DNA of 8,774 nt from Deinococcus sp. GTDB taxonomy: Bacteria > Deinococcota > Deinococci > Deinococcales > Deinococcaceae. The stretch covers positions 1-8,774 of the forward strand of contig JANXWI010000290.1 in the NCBI GenBank assembly GCA_025351205.1, in the 5' to 3' direction. Positions 1 to 8,774 of this stretch are shown piece by piece; the first letter of the stretch is position 1, and every line of letters starts with the position of its first letter. The position numbers and the translations under genes are program-made. The notes below the pieces were generated by a model. It was not told the origin of the DNA. It saw only the letters and a program-made list of their open reading frames with translations, and did not search any database.

Positions 1-1775
<1,775 letters not shown>

Positions 1776-1829
1776 GTCCGGCGCAGGTATGCTGGTGGCC
1801 GGGAAGATTAACGGTACAGTCACCTGCCC

Positions 1830-1858
1830 ATTGTAAGCATTGGGTCTATCAGAGTCAT
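1830..1858 (-). promoter_or_regulatory. Predicted promoter of the ABC permease gene
   Basis: On the minus strand, ATGACT (1858-1853, 4 of 6 to the -35 consensus) is followed after exactly 17 bp by TACAAT (1835-1830, 5 of 6 to the -10 consensus). The RNA would start near 1823, which is the first base of a GTG in frame with the permease. That geometry would give a leaderless mRNA. It is a by-eye match with no experimental support. Confidence 0.5.
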
Positions 1859-1897
1859 GGGGCCGCCAGGATCAGGCGCAGCAGAACCTTCAGCCGC

Positions 1898-1929
1898 TTC
1901 ACTCAAAACACAGAAATCTGTATTACTGT
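1898..1929 (+). promoter_or_regulatory. Predicted promoter of the serine hydrolase-regulator unit (leaderless type)
   Basis: TACTGT (1924-1929) fits the TAnnnT -10 pattern and ends 6 nt before the ATG at 1936, so transcription should begin at the start codon itself. No SD precedes this ATG, consistent with a leaderless message. The -35 is poor: TTCACT at 1898-1903 lies 20 bp from TACTGT, or 17 bp from the overlapping TATTAC at 1921-1926. The surroundings are distinctly richer in A and T than the genes on either side. Confidence 0.4.
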
Positions 1930-1935
1930 ATTTCT
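1912..1935. promoter_or_regulatory. Inverted repeat AGAAAT-N12-ATTTCT, candidate operator
   Basis: AGAAAT (1912-1917) and ATTTCT (1930-1935) are perfect inverted arms separated by 12 bp, ending directly at the serine hydrolase ATG and enclosing its -10 element. Inside is a direct repeat, CTGTATT at 1918-1924 and again at 1926-1932, and the left arm also forms the small palindrome CAGA-AA-TCTG (1911-1920). A dimeric winged-helix protein bound here would block the promoter; the obvious candidate is the regulator encoded at 3060-3584. The repeat is seen in the sequence; its binding by that protein is inference. Confidence 0.35.
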
Positions 1936-3063
1936 ATGGCGATCCACCGCAAATCACCGCTCAGGCGCTGGGCGTTTCCCGTGGTTGGAGCTGTGGTTCT
2001 GGCAGGAGCCGGACTGCTGGCGCTGGCGCAGGACCAACCCGCGCTCGACCCGGCAGGACTGCTTTTACAGCTGACCGAGCAGCCCGCAGACGTGTCTGTC
2101 GTGGCCTATGGCGTGCGCCCGGACGGCACGCCCGACCCGGCGCAGCCGAGCGTGCTGGTCAACCCCGACGCGCCGATGCCGCTCGCCAGCACCCGCAAGA
2201 TCGTGTTGCTGGCCGCCTACGCCCGCGCGGTGAGTAACCGAACGCTCGACCCGGTCCGGGCGGTGAAACTGGCCGACTGGGAAGCGTACTACCTGCCCGG
2301 CACCGACGGCGGGGCGCATCCGGCGGCGCTGAAACGGCTGGCATTGAAAACGGGAGCAGGCTACACGCTCGATCAGGTCGCCGGGGCCATGATCCGCGAG
2401 AGCGACAACGCCGCCGCCGACTTTATTTATGCACTCCTCGGGGCGGACGCGGTTCAGGCGGTTATCCATGACGCCGGACTGAAGGGCCAGGAGCCGCTGT
2501 TCCCAATTTCAGGCGAGTTCCGGGCCTACGACAGGACGCGGCTCAGCGCCACTTTCAAGCTCAGCCGTGAAGCCTTCCGCGCCCAGGCGATAAGCCTTAC
2601 ACCAGCGCCTGGCAGCAGGCCCACTGCGACGCCGCTGCCCGGTCCAGCCGATCAGGCCCGGCTGAGCGACGCCTTTACCGTGCGCGGGACGGCCCGCGAT
2701 TACGCCGGCGTCATGGCGCGGGTCATGACCGGAACCTTTCTGAATACAGACGTCTCGGCCATCATGGCCCGGCATCTGGAATGGCCGCTGGACGGCGCGG
2801 ACGTGAAAGCCAGCTTCGAGCGGCTGGGGGCCAAGGGCGGCAGCCTGCCGGGCATCTACACCAACAATTTCTACCTGCTGCCCAAGGTCGGGCCAGCCGC
2901 AGGGCAGCGCCGGGTGGTGTCGGTTTTCCTGCGGCGGATTCCTGCAAGCAGGGAGCAGGCGTGGACCCAGGCCGCCGAACTGTTCGCCGTGACAGCGGCG
3001 GTGCGCCCCGATTTCGCCGCCAGGGTGAACACGGCGCTGGGCGGCACTCCCATAGACCGGTGA
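1936..3063 (+). CDS. Exported class A beta-lactamase-like serine hydrolase
   Basis: Probable periplasmic serine hydrolase of the beta-lactamase/D-Ala-D-Ala carboxypeptidase fold (375 aa). Residues 1-32 look like a signal peptide: basic start (HRK, RR), hydrophobic core 13-30, and ALAQ as possible cleavage site. The nucleophile motif SxxK is S85-T-R-K88, the SDN motif is 156-158, and K300-G-G fills the place of the usual KTG. A YYLPGTDGGAH segment (119-128) lies between the first two motifs. I see no clear ExxLN omega-loop motif carrying the deacylating glutamate of true class A beta-lactamases, so a peptidase or esterase acting on cell-wall or other acyl substrates is as likely as antibiotic hydrolysis. 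I chose the ATG at 1936 because it directly precedes the signal peptide and sits 6 nt after a -10 element; an in-frame TTG at 1840 would add 32 non-signal residues. The stop overlaps the start of the next gene. Class is confident; substrate unknown. Confidence 0.88.
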   Translation: MAIHRKSPLRRWAFPVVGAVVLAGAGLLALAQDQPALDPAGLLLQLTEQPADVSVVAYGVRPDGTPDPAQPSVLVNPDAPMPLASTRKIVLLAAYARAVSNRTLDPVRAVKLADWEAYYLPGTDGGAHPAALKRLALKTGAGYTLDQVAGAMIRESDNAAADFIYALLGADAVQAVIHDAGLKGQEPLFPISGEFRAYDRTRLSATFKLSREAFRAQAISLTPAPGSRPTATPLPGPADQARLSDAFTVRGTARDYAGVMARVMTGTFLNTDVSAIMARHLEWPLDGADVKASFERLGAKGGSLPGIYTNNFYLLPKVGPAAGQRRVVSVFLRRIPASREQAWTQAAELFAVTAAVRPDFAARVNTALGGTPIDR

Positions 3064-3584
3064 CGCTGAAAGAACAGCTGGCTGCGCTGGAACAACGTGT
3101 GGCCGCGCTGGAAGGGCAGCGGGACACACCGGGCACGCCGCTTCAGGCACTGCCGCAGACCCTGCCGGTGCCCGCAGACCTCTGGGCGCTGTCCGAGCTG
3201 GCCCGCCGCGCCATGCCGGGCGGCGAGGTGCTGTATGCCGGGGCCGTGACGCTGCCCGGCGGCGAGCAGTACGGCTGGCAGGTCGGGTTGCCCGCCGCGC
3301 CGCTGCTGGCCCGCGACTGGCAGGACGCGGCCCCGGTGCTGGCCGCCCTCGGTCACCCGCTGCGGCTGGAACTGCTGCGCCGGGTGCTGGCGGGCGAGCG
3401 CACGGTGGCCCAGTGGCAGACCCAGGAATCCCTCAGCGGCAGCGGCAGGCTGTACCACCACCTGCGCGATCTTCAGGCGGCGGGCTGGCTGGTGGCCGAG
3501 GGCCGGGGCCGGTACGCGGTGCCCGGTGCGAGGGTGGTGCCGCTGCTGGCGATTCTGGCGGCCACGGGTCAGCTGAACACCTGA
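3060..3584 (+). CDS. ArsR-like winged helix-turn-helix transcriptional regulator
   Basis: DNA-binding regulator of 174 aa. Residues 3-20 have leucine-spaced heptads (LKEQLAALEQRVAAL) suggesting a short coiled coil for dimerisation. A middle region (40-90) of unknown role, with LPGGEQYGWQVGLP, could be a sensing part. The C-terminal winged helix begins at LAALGHPLRLELLRRVL (about 94-110); the recognition helix is probably within SGSGRLYHHLRDLQAAGWL (126-144) and the wing is VAEGRGRYAVPG. There is no cysteine, so the thiol metal site of classical ArsR repressors is absent and a metal-sensing role is unlikely. The GTG start overlaps the hydrolase TGA as GTGA and has no SD of its own, implying translational coupling. 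It most likely regulates its own unit through the repeats at 1912-1935, which is inference. It ends tail-to-tail with carA. Confidence 0.85.
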   Translation: MTLKEQLAALEQRVAALEGQRDTPGTPLQALPQTLPVPADLWALSELARRAMPGGEVLYAGAVTLPGGEQYGWQVGLPAAPLLARDWQDAAPVLAALGHPLRLELLRRVLAGERTVAQWQTQESLSGSGRLYHHLRDLQAAGWLVAEGRGRYAVPGARVVPLLAILAATGQLNT

Positions 3585-3604
3585 ACCGCCTGAAAATGCC
3601 GGGT

Positions 3605-3608
<4 letters not shown>
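3581..3608. terminator. Inverted repeat between convergent genes, possible two-way terminator
   Basis: CTGAACC (3581-3587) and GGTTCAG (3602-3608) are perfect 7-bp arms around a 14-nt loop. The left arm contains the stop codon of the regulator gene and the right arm contains the stop of carA on the other strand. There is no T run on either strand and the loop is large, so intrinsic termination would be weak at best. Confidence 0.35.
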
Positions 3609-4789
<1,181 letters not shown>

Positions 4790-4823
4790 GAGCTGGCCCG
4801 GCGTATCACTCTGCTGAACAACG

Positions 4824-4829
4824 ATTGTA
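4824..4829 (-). promoter_or_regulatory. Candidate -10 element for carA
   Basis: TACAAT on the minus strand (4829-4824) matches the -10 consensus in 5 of 6 positions and would start an RNA near 4817, leaving a leader of about 28 nt. No credible -35 hexamer is seen at 16-18 bp, so this is only a partial promoter call. Confidence 0.3.
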
Positions 4830-4862
4830 TTGCTCTGGTCTCGAACATAGAAGACTCCATTT

Positions 4863-4878
4863 GTGGCTCACGGGCCAC
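4863..4878 (-). terminator. Small hairpin after the secreted-protein gene, weak terminator candidate
   Basis: On the minus strand GTGGC and GCCAC form a 5-bp stem with a 6-nt loop, about 25 nt past the stop of the secreted-protein gene and upstream of the carA -10. There is no following U tract. It could separate carA from upstream transcription, but the structure is small and may be chance in GC-rich DNA. Confidence 0.22.
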
Positions 4879-4903
4879 CTTTGATGGCGCGAACGGCCAG
4901 CGG

Positions 4904-6559
4904 TTACCAGTCGTAACGGACGCTCGACCTGCTCAGGATGAGGCCATTTTCCACGGTGCTTTGTGACGACATGCCCTGGTAGCGGTTGTACAGGTTGCTG
5001 AACGATTCGGCCAGCGGGGCGAACATCTTCTCGCTCAGTCCGGCCTGCTGGAGCTGCCCGGAGGCGTTCAGCGCCTTGAGGAAGGTGTCTGAGGTGATGG
5101 CCCTGGGGGCGCGGCCATACTGCCAGGCCGAGGCGCCCTGCACGTTCAGGTCGGCGGCCATGAAGCCCGCGTCGTCGGCCAGCACTTCCCGGCTCGCCCC
5201 CACACCGTCTGACAGGGCCGCCGCCAGCGCCTGCTCGCTGAAGGCCGTGACCACGTAGTCGCCCTTGAAGGCGTAGACAAATTTCAGTTTGCTCAGGCTC
5301 TTTTTTACGGTGCCTAACTGCGCCTGGGTGCTGAGTTGCAGGCTGCGCTGAGCCTGACTGACCCGGCCCTTGCTGGACGTGCCGCCGGTGTCAGACAGGG
5401 CGCTGATCTTGCCGTACAGCTCGTCCAGAGTGCCCGACACGCCCTGGAGCGCCGTGTTGAACGCCGCCGCGTACTGGGGCATGTGGATTCTGGCGGCGTC
5501 CAGGTCGGTCACGCTCTGGTAGCTGACGTTCAGACCGTTCAGGTCGGTGCCTCCCGGCAGCACCGCCTGAGCGCACTCGTCGCCCAGGTAGCGGGCAGAC
5601 GTCTCCAGGTTGGCGGCCAGCTGGCTGTCGGTCAGGAAGCCGAAAGGGTCCAGCAGGTCGATGCGGGTCAGCCAGCGGCCCAGGTAGCCGTTTGCTTCGG
5701 GCGCGCAGGCCGCCGCCGACACGCTCACGGCGCTGGCTGGGATGACGTTCTGCACGGCGAAGTCAGTGGTGTGCGTCAGGATGCTGTACAGCGGCCTGTC
5801 TTTGCCCGCCGCATTGGGAAGGTGGGCCGACTGGGCCGTCAATCCCTGGTCGGTGGTGCTGAACCCGGCAGAGTAGCTTCCCAGGGTGTCGAGCGCGTCC
5901 ACGAGCGGCGAGAGCAGGCGCGGCAGGGCCACCTTGCCCAGCTGCCCCCGGACGACCCTGGCGGTGGCCGAGAAGTTGAGGTACAGCCCCAGTTCCTGCT
6001 GGCCCACCGCCCGCCGGGGCGTGGTGTACACCGAGGAAGCGTTCAGGCGCGGCCCCGCGCCGCCGTTCAGGCGGCCCAGGTAGCCCATCAGCAGGCCCTT
6101 GTCGCTTCCCACGTAGACCAGCCCGTTCGAGAGGCCCACGAACATGTCGTTGTCACGCACAAATGTGTATCTACCGATCTTTGCGCCCGGTTTCTTGGGC
6201 AGGGTGGCGGCTAGAAACTTGCCGGACTCGGCGTCTACGCGCGCCACCGCCAGCAGCGCCGGAGTAAATCCGCCTCGGGGTGTGCCCACCGTGAACACCC
6301 CGGCCACGCCCTCGTTGCCGAGTGTGCCCTTCAGCAGTCCGCCCGCCACGTCGGTCACGCTGCTCAGATCGTCCTGACCCACCGCCTTGCCAACCTGGCC
6401 CACCAGGCCCAGCAGGCGGTCCAGGGCCGGGCCGGCATTGCGGGTTTCGAGCGTCAGCAGCGCCCCGGCGGGCAGGTTGTCGGCCAGCGAGACGGCGGCA
6501 GCCTGGGAGGCGACACCGAAGGAGGCCGTCAGGGCGGTCAGGGTCAGGAGGCGTTTCAT
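4904..6559 (-). CDS. Secreted protein of unknown function (DUF3352-like)
   Basis: I do not recognise a function. The 551 aa product starts with a clear Sec signal peptide (MKRLLTLTALTASFGVASQAAA, cleavage likely around residue 22), so it should act in the periplasm or cell envelope. The mature start (LADNLPAGALLTLETRNAGPALDRLL) and the later LYSILTHTTDFAVQNVIPASA and GDYVVTAFSEQALAAAL stretches resemble DUF3352-type proteins; this family match is tentative. The mature chain has just two cysteines (C285 and C329), which could form a disulfide. The chain ends in a polar-hydrophobic alternating strand finishing in Trp. I chose the ATG at 6559 because it begins the signal peptide; TAAGCT (6572-6567) lies 7 nt upstream and could be the -10 of a leaderless message, while SD-like pairing is weak (GAG). 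A TTG at 6625 would bury the signal. It lies between the ArgA-like gene and carA with gaps of 109 and 114 bp, so it is probably its own transcription unit. Confidence 0.8.
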   Translation of the reverse strand: MKRLLTLTALTASFGVASQAAAVSLADNLPAGALLTLETRNAGPALDRLLGLVGQVGKAVGQDDLSSVTDVAGGLLKGTLGNEGVAGVFTVGTPRGGFTPALLAVARVDAESGKFLAATLPKKPGAKIGRYTFVRDNDMFVGLSNGLVYVGSDKGLLMGYLGRLNGGAGPRLNASSVYTTPRRAVGQQELGLYLNFSATARVVRGQLGKVALPRLLSPLVDALDTLGSYSAGFSTTDQGLTAQSAHLPNAAGKDRPLYSILTHTTDFAVQNVIPASAVSVSAAACAPEANGYLGRWLTRIDLLDPFGFLTDSQLAANLETSARYLGDECAQAVLPGGTDLNGLNVSYQSVTDLDAARIHMPQYAAAFNTALQGVSGTLDELYGKISALSDTGGTSSKGRVSQAQRSLQLSTQAQLGTVKKSLSKLKFVYAFKGDYVVTAFSEQALAAALSDGVGASREVLADDAGFMAADLNVQGASAWQYGRAPRAITSDTFLKALNASGQLQQAGLSEKMFAPLAESFSNLYNRYQGMSSQSTVENGLILSRSSVRYDW

Positions 6560-6626
6560 GCTTCTCAGCTTAACGAAACTTTCCGCTGTACGGGGGCCAG
6601 CCTGACAGGGGTGGACGCGGCTCAAG

Positions 6627-6651
6627 AGGCCAGCCCGGTTTTCCAGGGCCT
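6627..6651 (-). terminator. Stem-loop after the ArgA-like gene, possible terminator
   Basis: On the minus strand AGGCC and GGCCT pair as an outer 5-bp stem; a 3-nt bulge separates it from an inner 4-bp stem (CTGG/CCGG, one G-U pair) closed by an AAAA loop. It lies about 18 nt beyond the stop of the ArgA-like gene. No U run follows, so it may be a weak or factor-assisted terminator. Confidence 0.35.
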
Positions 6652-6668
6652 GTTGTCCGGAAGCTGCA

Positions 6669-7196
<528 letters not shown>

Positions 7197-7203
7197 GTTC
7201 ACA

Positions 7204-7207
7204 CTCC
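7204..7207 (-). promoter_or_regulatory. Ribosome binding site fixing the ArgA-like start
   Basis: GGAG on the minus strand sits 7 nt before the ATG at 7196. The spacing excludes the in-frame GTG at 7202 as the main start. Confidence 0.6.
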
Positions 7208-7217
7208 ATTCTCAGTG

Positions 7218-7231
7218 TCGGGTCTCGGGTC
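7218..7231. repeat. Two tandem copies of a 7-bp unit (TCGGGTC)
   Basis: TCGGGTC occurs at 7218-7224 and again at 7225-7231, in the 35-bp gap between the small GNAT stop and the ArgA-like start. It is probably a small slippage duplication; no function is evident. Confidence 0.5.
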
Positions 7232-7684
7232 TCAGCTCAGGCTCCGCATCCAGGTGGTGCTGCCGGGGCGGGTGGCGTGGCTGCGGAAGTGCGTGACCTG
7301 CGGGGCGTCCGGGATGTCTGACATCACGATGGCGAGCGGAATCTGGGTGAAGCCGAAACTTTCCCAGTCGCCGCCGGTGCTGAACATGTACAGCGACTTG
7401 TCGCCGCGCAGCTGGGCGTGGGTCACGGCGCTCATGACCAGCGCGCGGCCCAGGCCCTGACCGCGTGCGGCGGGCGACACGGCGGCCCCGCGCAGCAGAG
7501 ACACGCCCTCGCCGTGTTCCAGCCCGATGGCCCCCACCGCCTCGCCGTCACGTTCCATCAGCCAGTAGGTGGTTCCCAGCACCATCACCCCGTCGGTGTC
7601 CAGGCCCGCGTCCTGCATGACCTTCAGCACGGAACGGTAGTCGGCGGGGGTGGCGGCGCGAATCTTGGTGTGTTCGTCGGTCAT
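7232..7684 (-). CDS. GNAT-family N-acetyltransferase, substrate unknown
   Basis: Small cytoplasmic acetyl-CoA-dependent acetyltransferase of 150 aa. The IRAATPADYRSVLKVMQDAGL opening (8-28) is the GNAT beta1-alpha1 region, GEAVGAIGLEHGEGVSLLRGAAV (47-69) the central strands, and ARGQGLGRAL (73-82) the acetyl-CoA pyrophosphate loop. The end, LYMFSTGGDWESFGFTQIPLAIVMSDIPDAPQVTHF (98-133), resembles the layout of ArsN2-type and ArgA-like short GNATs, but a substrate cannot be assigned. An exact AGGAGG 7 nt before the ATG makes it the best SD start in the window. It lies 79 bp after the HIT gene and 35 bp before the ArgA-like gene. With its neighbour it forms a tandem GNAT pair; residue similarity outside the fold motifs looks low, so a recent duplication is unlikely. 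Confidence 0.88.
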   Translation of the reverse strand: MTDEHTKIRAATPADYRSVLKVMQDAGLDTDGVMVLGTTYWLMERDGEAVGAIGLEHGEGVSLLRGAAVSPAARGQGLGRALVMSAVTHAQLRGDKSLYMFSTGGDWESFGFTQIPLAIVMSDIPDAPQVTHFRSHATRPGSTTWMRSLS

Positions 7685-7691
7685 GGTGGTT

Positions 7692-7697
7692 CCTCCT
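7692..7697 (-). promoter_or_regulatory. Consensus Shine-Dalgarno of the small GNAT gene
   Basis: AGGAGG on the minus strand, 7 nt before the ATG at 7684. It is notable because most other starts in the window lack any SD. It implies a leadered mRNA, made either from argH readthrough or from a promoter in the 79-bp gap; TAAACT there (7735-7730 region) is a possible -10 without a good -35. Confidence 0.7.
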
Positions 7698-7763
7698 GAA
7701 ATGAACTGCGTTTTGCGTGGGAATCGGGCTTAGTTTAGGGCGCAGGCGGCGCGAAAGTTGAAG

Positions 7764-8312
7764 TTACATGTCCGGTTCATCCGGCGCGTCTCTGGATTCT
7801 CCCGGCACGTCGGCAGGGGCGGCGCGTCGGGTGCCCAGCGCCCGGACCGCCTGTGCCGCCGCTTTCAGGAAGTACCGCAGCCCCGCCCCCGCCGCTGCGT
7901 CACTGTTCCAGCGCGGAATGACGTGCAGATGCACGTGTGGAAGGTGCTGTCCGCCCGCCGGGAAGACGTTCCAGCCCACCGTGTAACCATCGGGCTGAAC
8001 CGCTGCCTCCAGATGCGCCCGGACCTCGGCCAGCAGGGCGTGGGTGGCGGTAACCTCGGCGGGCGTCAGGTCAAAGACGGTTTCGCAGGGTCGGCGCGTG
8101 ACGATGATGCCGGAATGGGGCAGGCCCTCGGCGTACTCAGCTGACAGCTGGCTGTAGACGCAGAGGTCGTTGTGCAACGTGAATCCGTCACCGGAAAGCC
8201 GACCCAGCACGTCAGGCACGAGCGGGTTCTCAGCCGGGTTCGCCAGCCAGTGCGCCCACTCCGCCTGCCGCCTGCCCAGCAGCGTGCCGTCCAGCTTCAC
8301 GTCAATTTTCAT
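7764..8312 (-). CDS. HIT-family nucleotide hydrolase/transferase
   Basis: Histidine-triad superfamily protein of 182 aa; members cleave nucleoside phosphoramidates or dinucleoside polyphosphates such as Ap4A. The signature is Q122-H123-x-x-H126-V-H128-L-H130-V, inside AGGQHLPHVHLHVIPRW, with the middle histidine expected as the nucleophile. N115 in GWNVFPAGG is the usual upstream polar residue. The N-terminal 45 residues (LGRRQAEWAHWLANPAENPLV) precede the usual HIT core, and the last 20 residues are acidic, Pro/Ala-rich and probably disordered. Its ATG overlaps the argH stop as ATGA, so the two are translationally coupled; no separate SD is needed. A role related to the AMP released by argininosuccinate synthase is conceivable but only a guess. 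Family assignment is firm, substrate unknown. Confidence 0.92.
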   Translation of the reverse strand: MKIDVKLDGTLLGRRQAEWAHWLANPAENPLVPDVLGRLSGDGFTLHNDLCVYSQLSAEYAEGLPHSGIIVTRRPCETVFDLTPAEVTATHALLAEVRAHLEAAVQPDGYTVGWNVFPAGGQHLPHVHLHVIPRWNSDAAAGAGLRYFLKAAAQAVRALGTRRAAPADVPGESRDAPDEPDM

Positions 8313-8774
8313 TGCTCCAGCGCCGCCTTCGCCGCGTCAATCGCCTCGCGCACCCGTTCTGGGGCCGTGCCGCCGTAACTCTTCCGGCCCGCCACGCTCG
8401 CCTCGACAGTCAGGGCGGCGGCCACCTCCGCGCTCAGCAGCGGGTGTGCCCTCCGCATCTCGGCGTCTGACAGGTCCCAGAGCTGGCGACCCGAACGGCT
8501 GGCGAGGCCCACCAGCCCGCCCACTACCTCGTGCGCCTCGCGGAACGGCACGCCCTGCCGGGCCAGGTGGTCGGCCAGGTCCGTGGCGGTGCTGTAGCCG
8601 CGCCCGGCGGCCATGAGCGTGACTTCATGGTTCCAGACGCTCCTGGGCAGCATCTCGGCGTACAGCTTCAGGACCACGCTACAGGTGTCGAAAGAATCGA
8701 ACACGCCCTCCTTGTCTTCCTGAAGGTCCTTGTTGTAGGCCAGCGGCGTGCCCTTGACCACCGTGAGCAGGCCC
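8309..8774 (-). CDS. argH: Argininosuccinate lyase, C-terminal part (5' end off the window)
   Basis: Last enzyme of arginine synthesis: splits argininosuccinate into arginine and fumarate as a cytoplasmic homotetramer. Only the final 154 residues are present; the family is about 460 aa, so roughly two thirds, including the GSSxMPxKxN signature loop, lies beyond the right edge. The first visible residues, GLLTVVKGTPLAYNKDLQEDKE, are diagnostic of ArgH. Further family features are the VWNHEVTLMAAGRGYSTATDLADHLARQGVPFREAHEVVG helix region and, near the end, the VEASVAGRKSYGGTAPERVREAI segment, typical of the C-terminal ArgH domain. The frame is open from the edge to TGA at 8309. It overlaps the HIT gene by 4 bp. 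Confidence 0.97.
   Translation of the reverse strand, partial: GLLTVVKGTPLAYNKDLQEDKEGVFDSFDTCSVVLKLYAEMLPRSVWNHEVTLMAAGRGYSTATDLADHLARQGVPFREAHEVVGGLVGLASRSGRQLWDLSDAEMRRAHPLLSAEVAAALTVEASVAGRKSYGGTAPERVREAIDAAKAALEQ

Noticed and set aside
1840..1935. Upstream TTG start for the serine hydrolase
   Set aside because: It would put 32 non-signal residues before a clear signal peptide, has no SD, and starts upstream of the predicted transcription start.
2350..2358. KTG at residues 138-140 of the serine hydrolase as the third active-site motif
   Set aside because: It precedes the SDN motif, whereas the KTG of this fold follows it; K300-G-G is in the right place.
3060..3584. Arsenic or metal sensing by the ArsR-like regulator
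   Set aside because: The protein contains no cysteine and no histidine cluster suited to metal binding, and no metal resistance gene is adjacent.
5336..6214. A 292-codon plus-strand frame across the secreted-protein gene
   Set aside because: Antisense shadow; the minus strand encodes a signal-peptide protein with normal composition.
6560..6625. Upstream TTG start for the secreted protein
   Set aside because: It would bury the signal peptide 22 residues inside the protein; the ATG at 6559 begins it exactly.

Overview
The window is GC-rich, densely coding chromosomal DNA. It fits a Deinococcus-type bacterium best: several start codons have no Shine-Dalgarno (SD) sequence but have a TAnnnT -10 element 6-7 nt upstream, which is the leaderless-mRNA arrangement common in Deinococcus, and argH, an ArgA-like acetyltransferase and carA lie on one strand. 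The genus is inferred from style and gene content, not from a marker gene.

Left part (1-3607). A sugar/nucleoside-type ABC transporter permease reads leftward and runs off the left edge; it is unusually long, with about 160 extra N-terminal residues. A 112-160 bp spacer holds divergent promoters. From it, a rightward two-gene unit starts: an exported class A beta-lactamase-like serine hydrolase, then an ArsR-like winged-helix regulator whose GTG start overlaps the hydrolase stop (GTGA). An inverted repeat and a direct repeat over the hydrolase start are a candidate operator for that regulator. The unit ends tail-to-tail with carA, and both stop codons lie inside one small inverted repeat.

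Right part (3605-8774). Everything is on the minus strand. In reading order: argH (3' end only), a HIT-family hydrolase overlapping argH by ATGA, a small GNAT acetyltransferase with a perfect SD, an ArgA-like N-acetylglutamate synthase, a large secreted protein of unknown function (DUF3352-like), and carA (carbamoyl-phosphate synthase small subunit). N-acetylglutamate synthase (first step of arginine synthesis), argininosuccinate lyase (last step) and CarA (carbamoyl phosphate for arginine and pyrimidines) make this an arginine-themed neighbourhood with three unexplained passengers. The gaps before the small GNAT (79 bp), the secreted protein (109 bp) and carA (114 bp) probably break it into several transcripts.

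No RNA gene, mobile element, CRISPR array or origin is visible. No stretch above 300 bp lacks a gene. The best leads for something undescribed are the hydrolase/regulator module with its operator-like repeats and the extended permease; neither is proven to be a new system.
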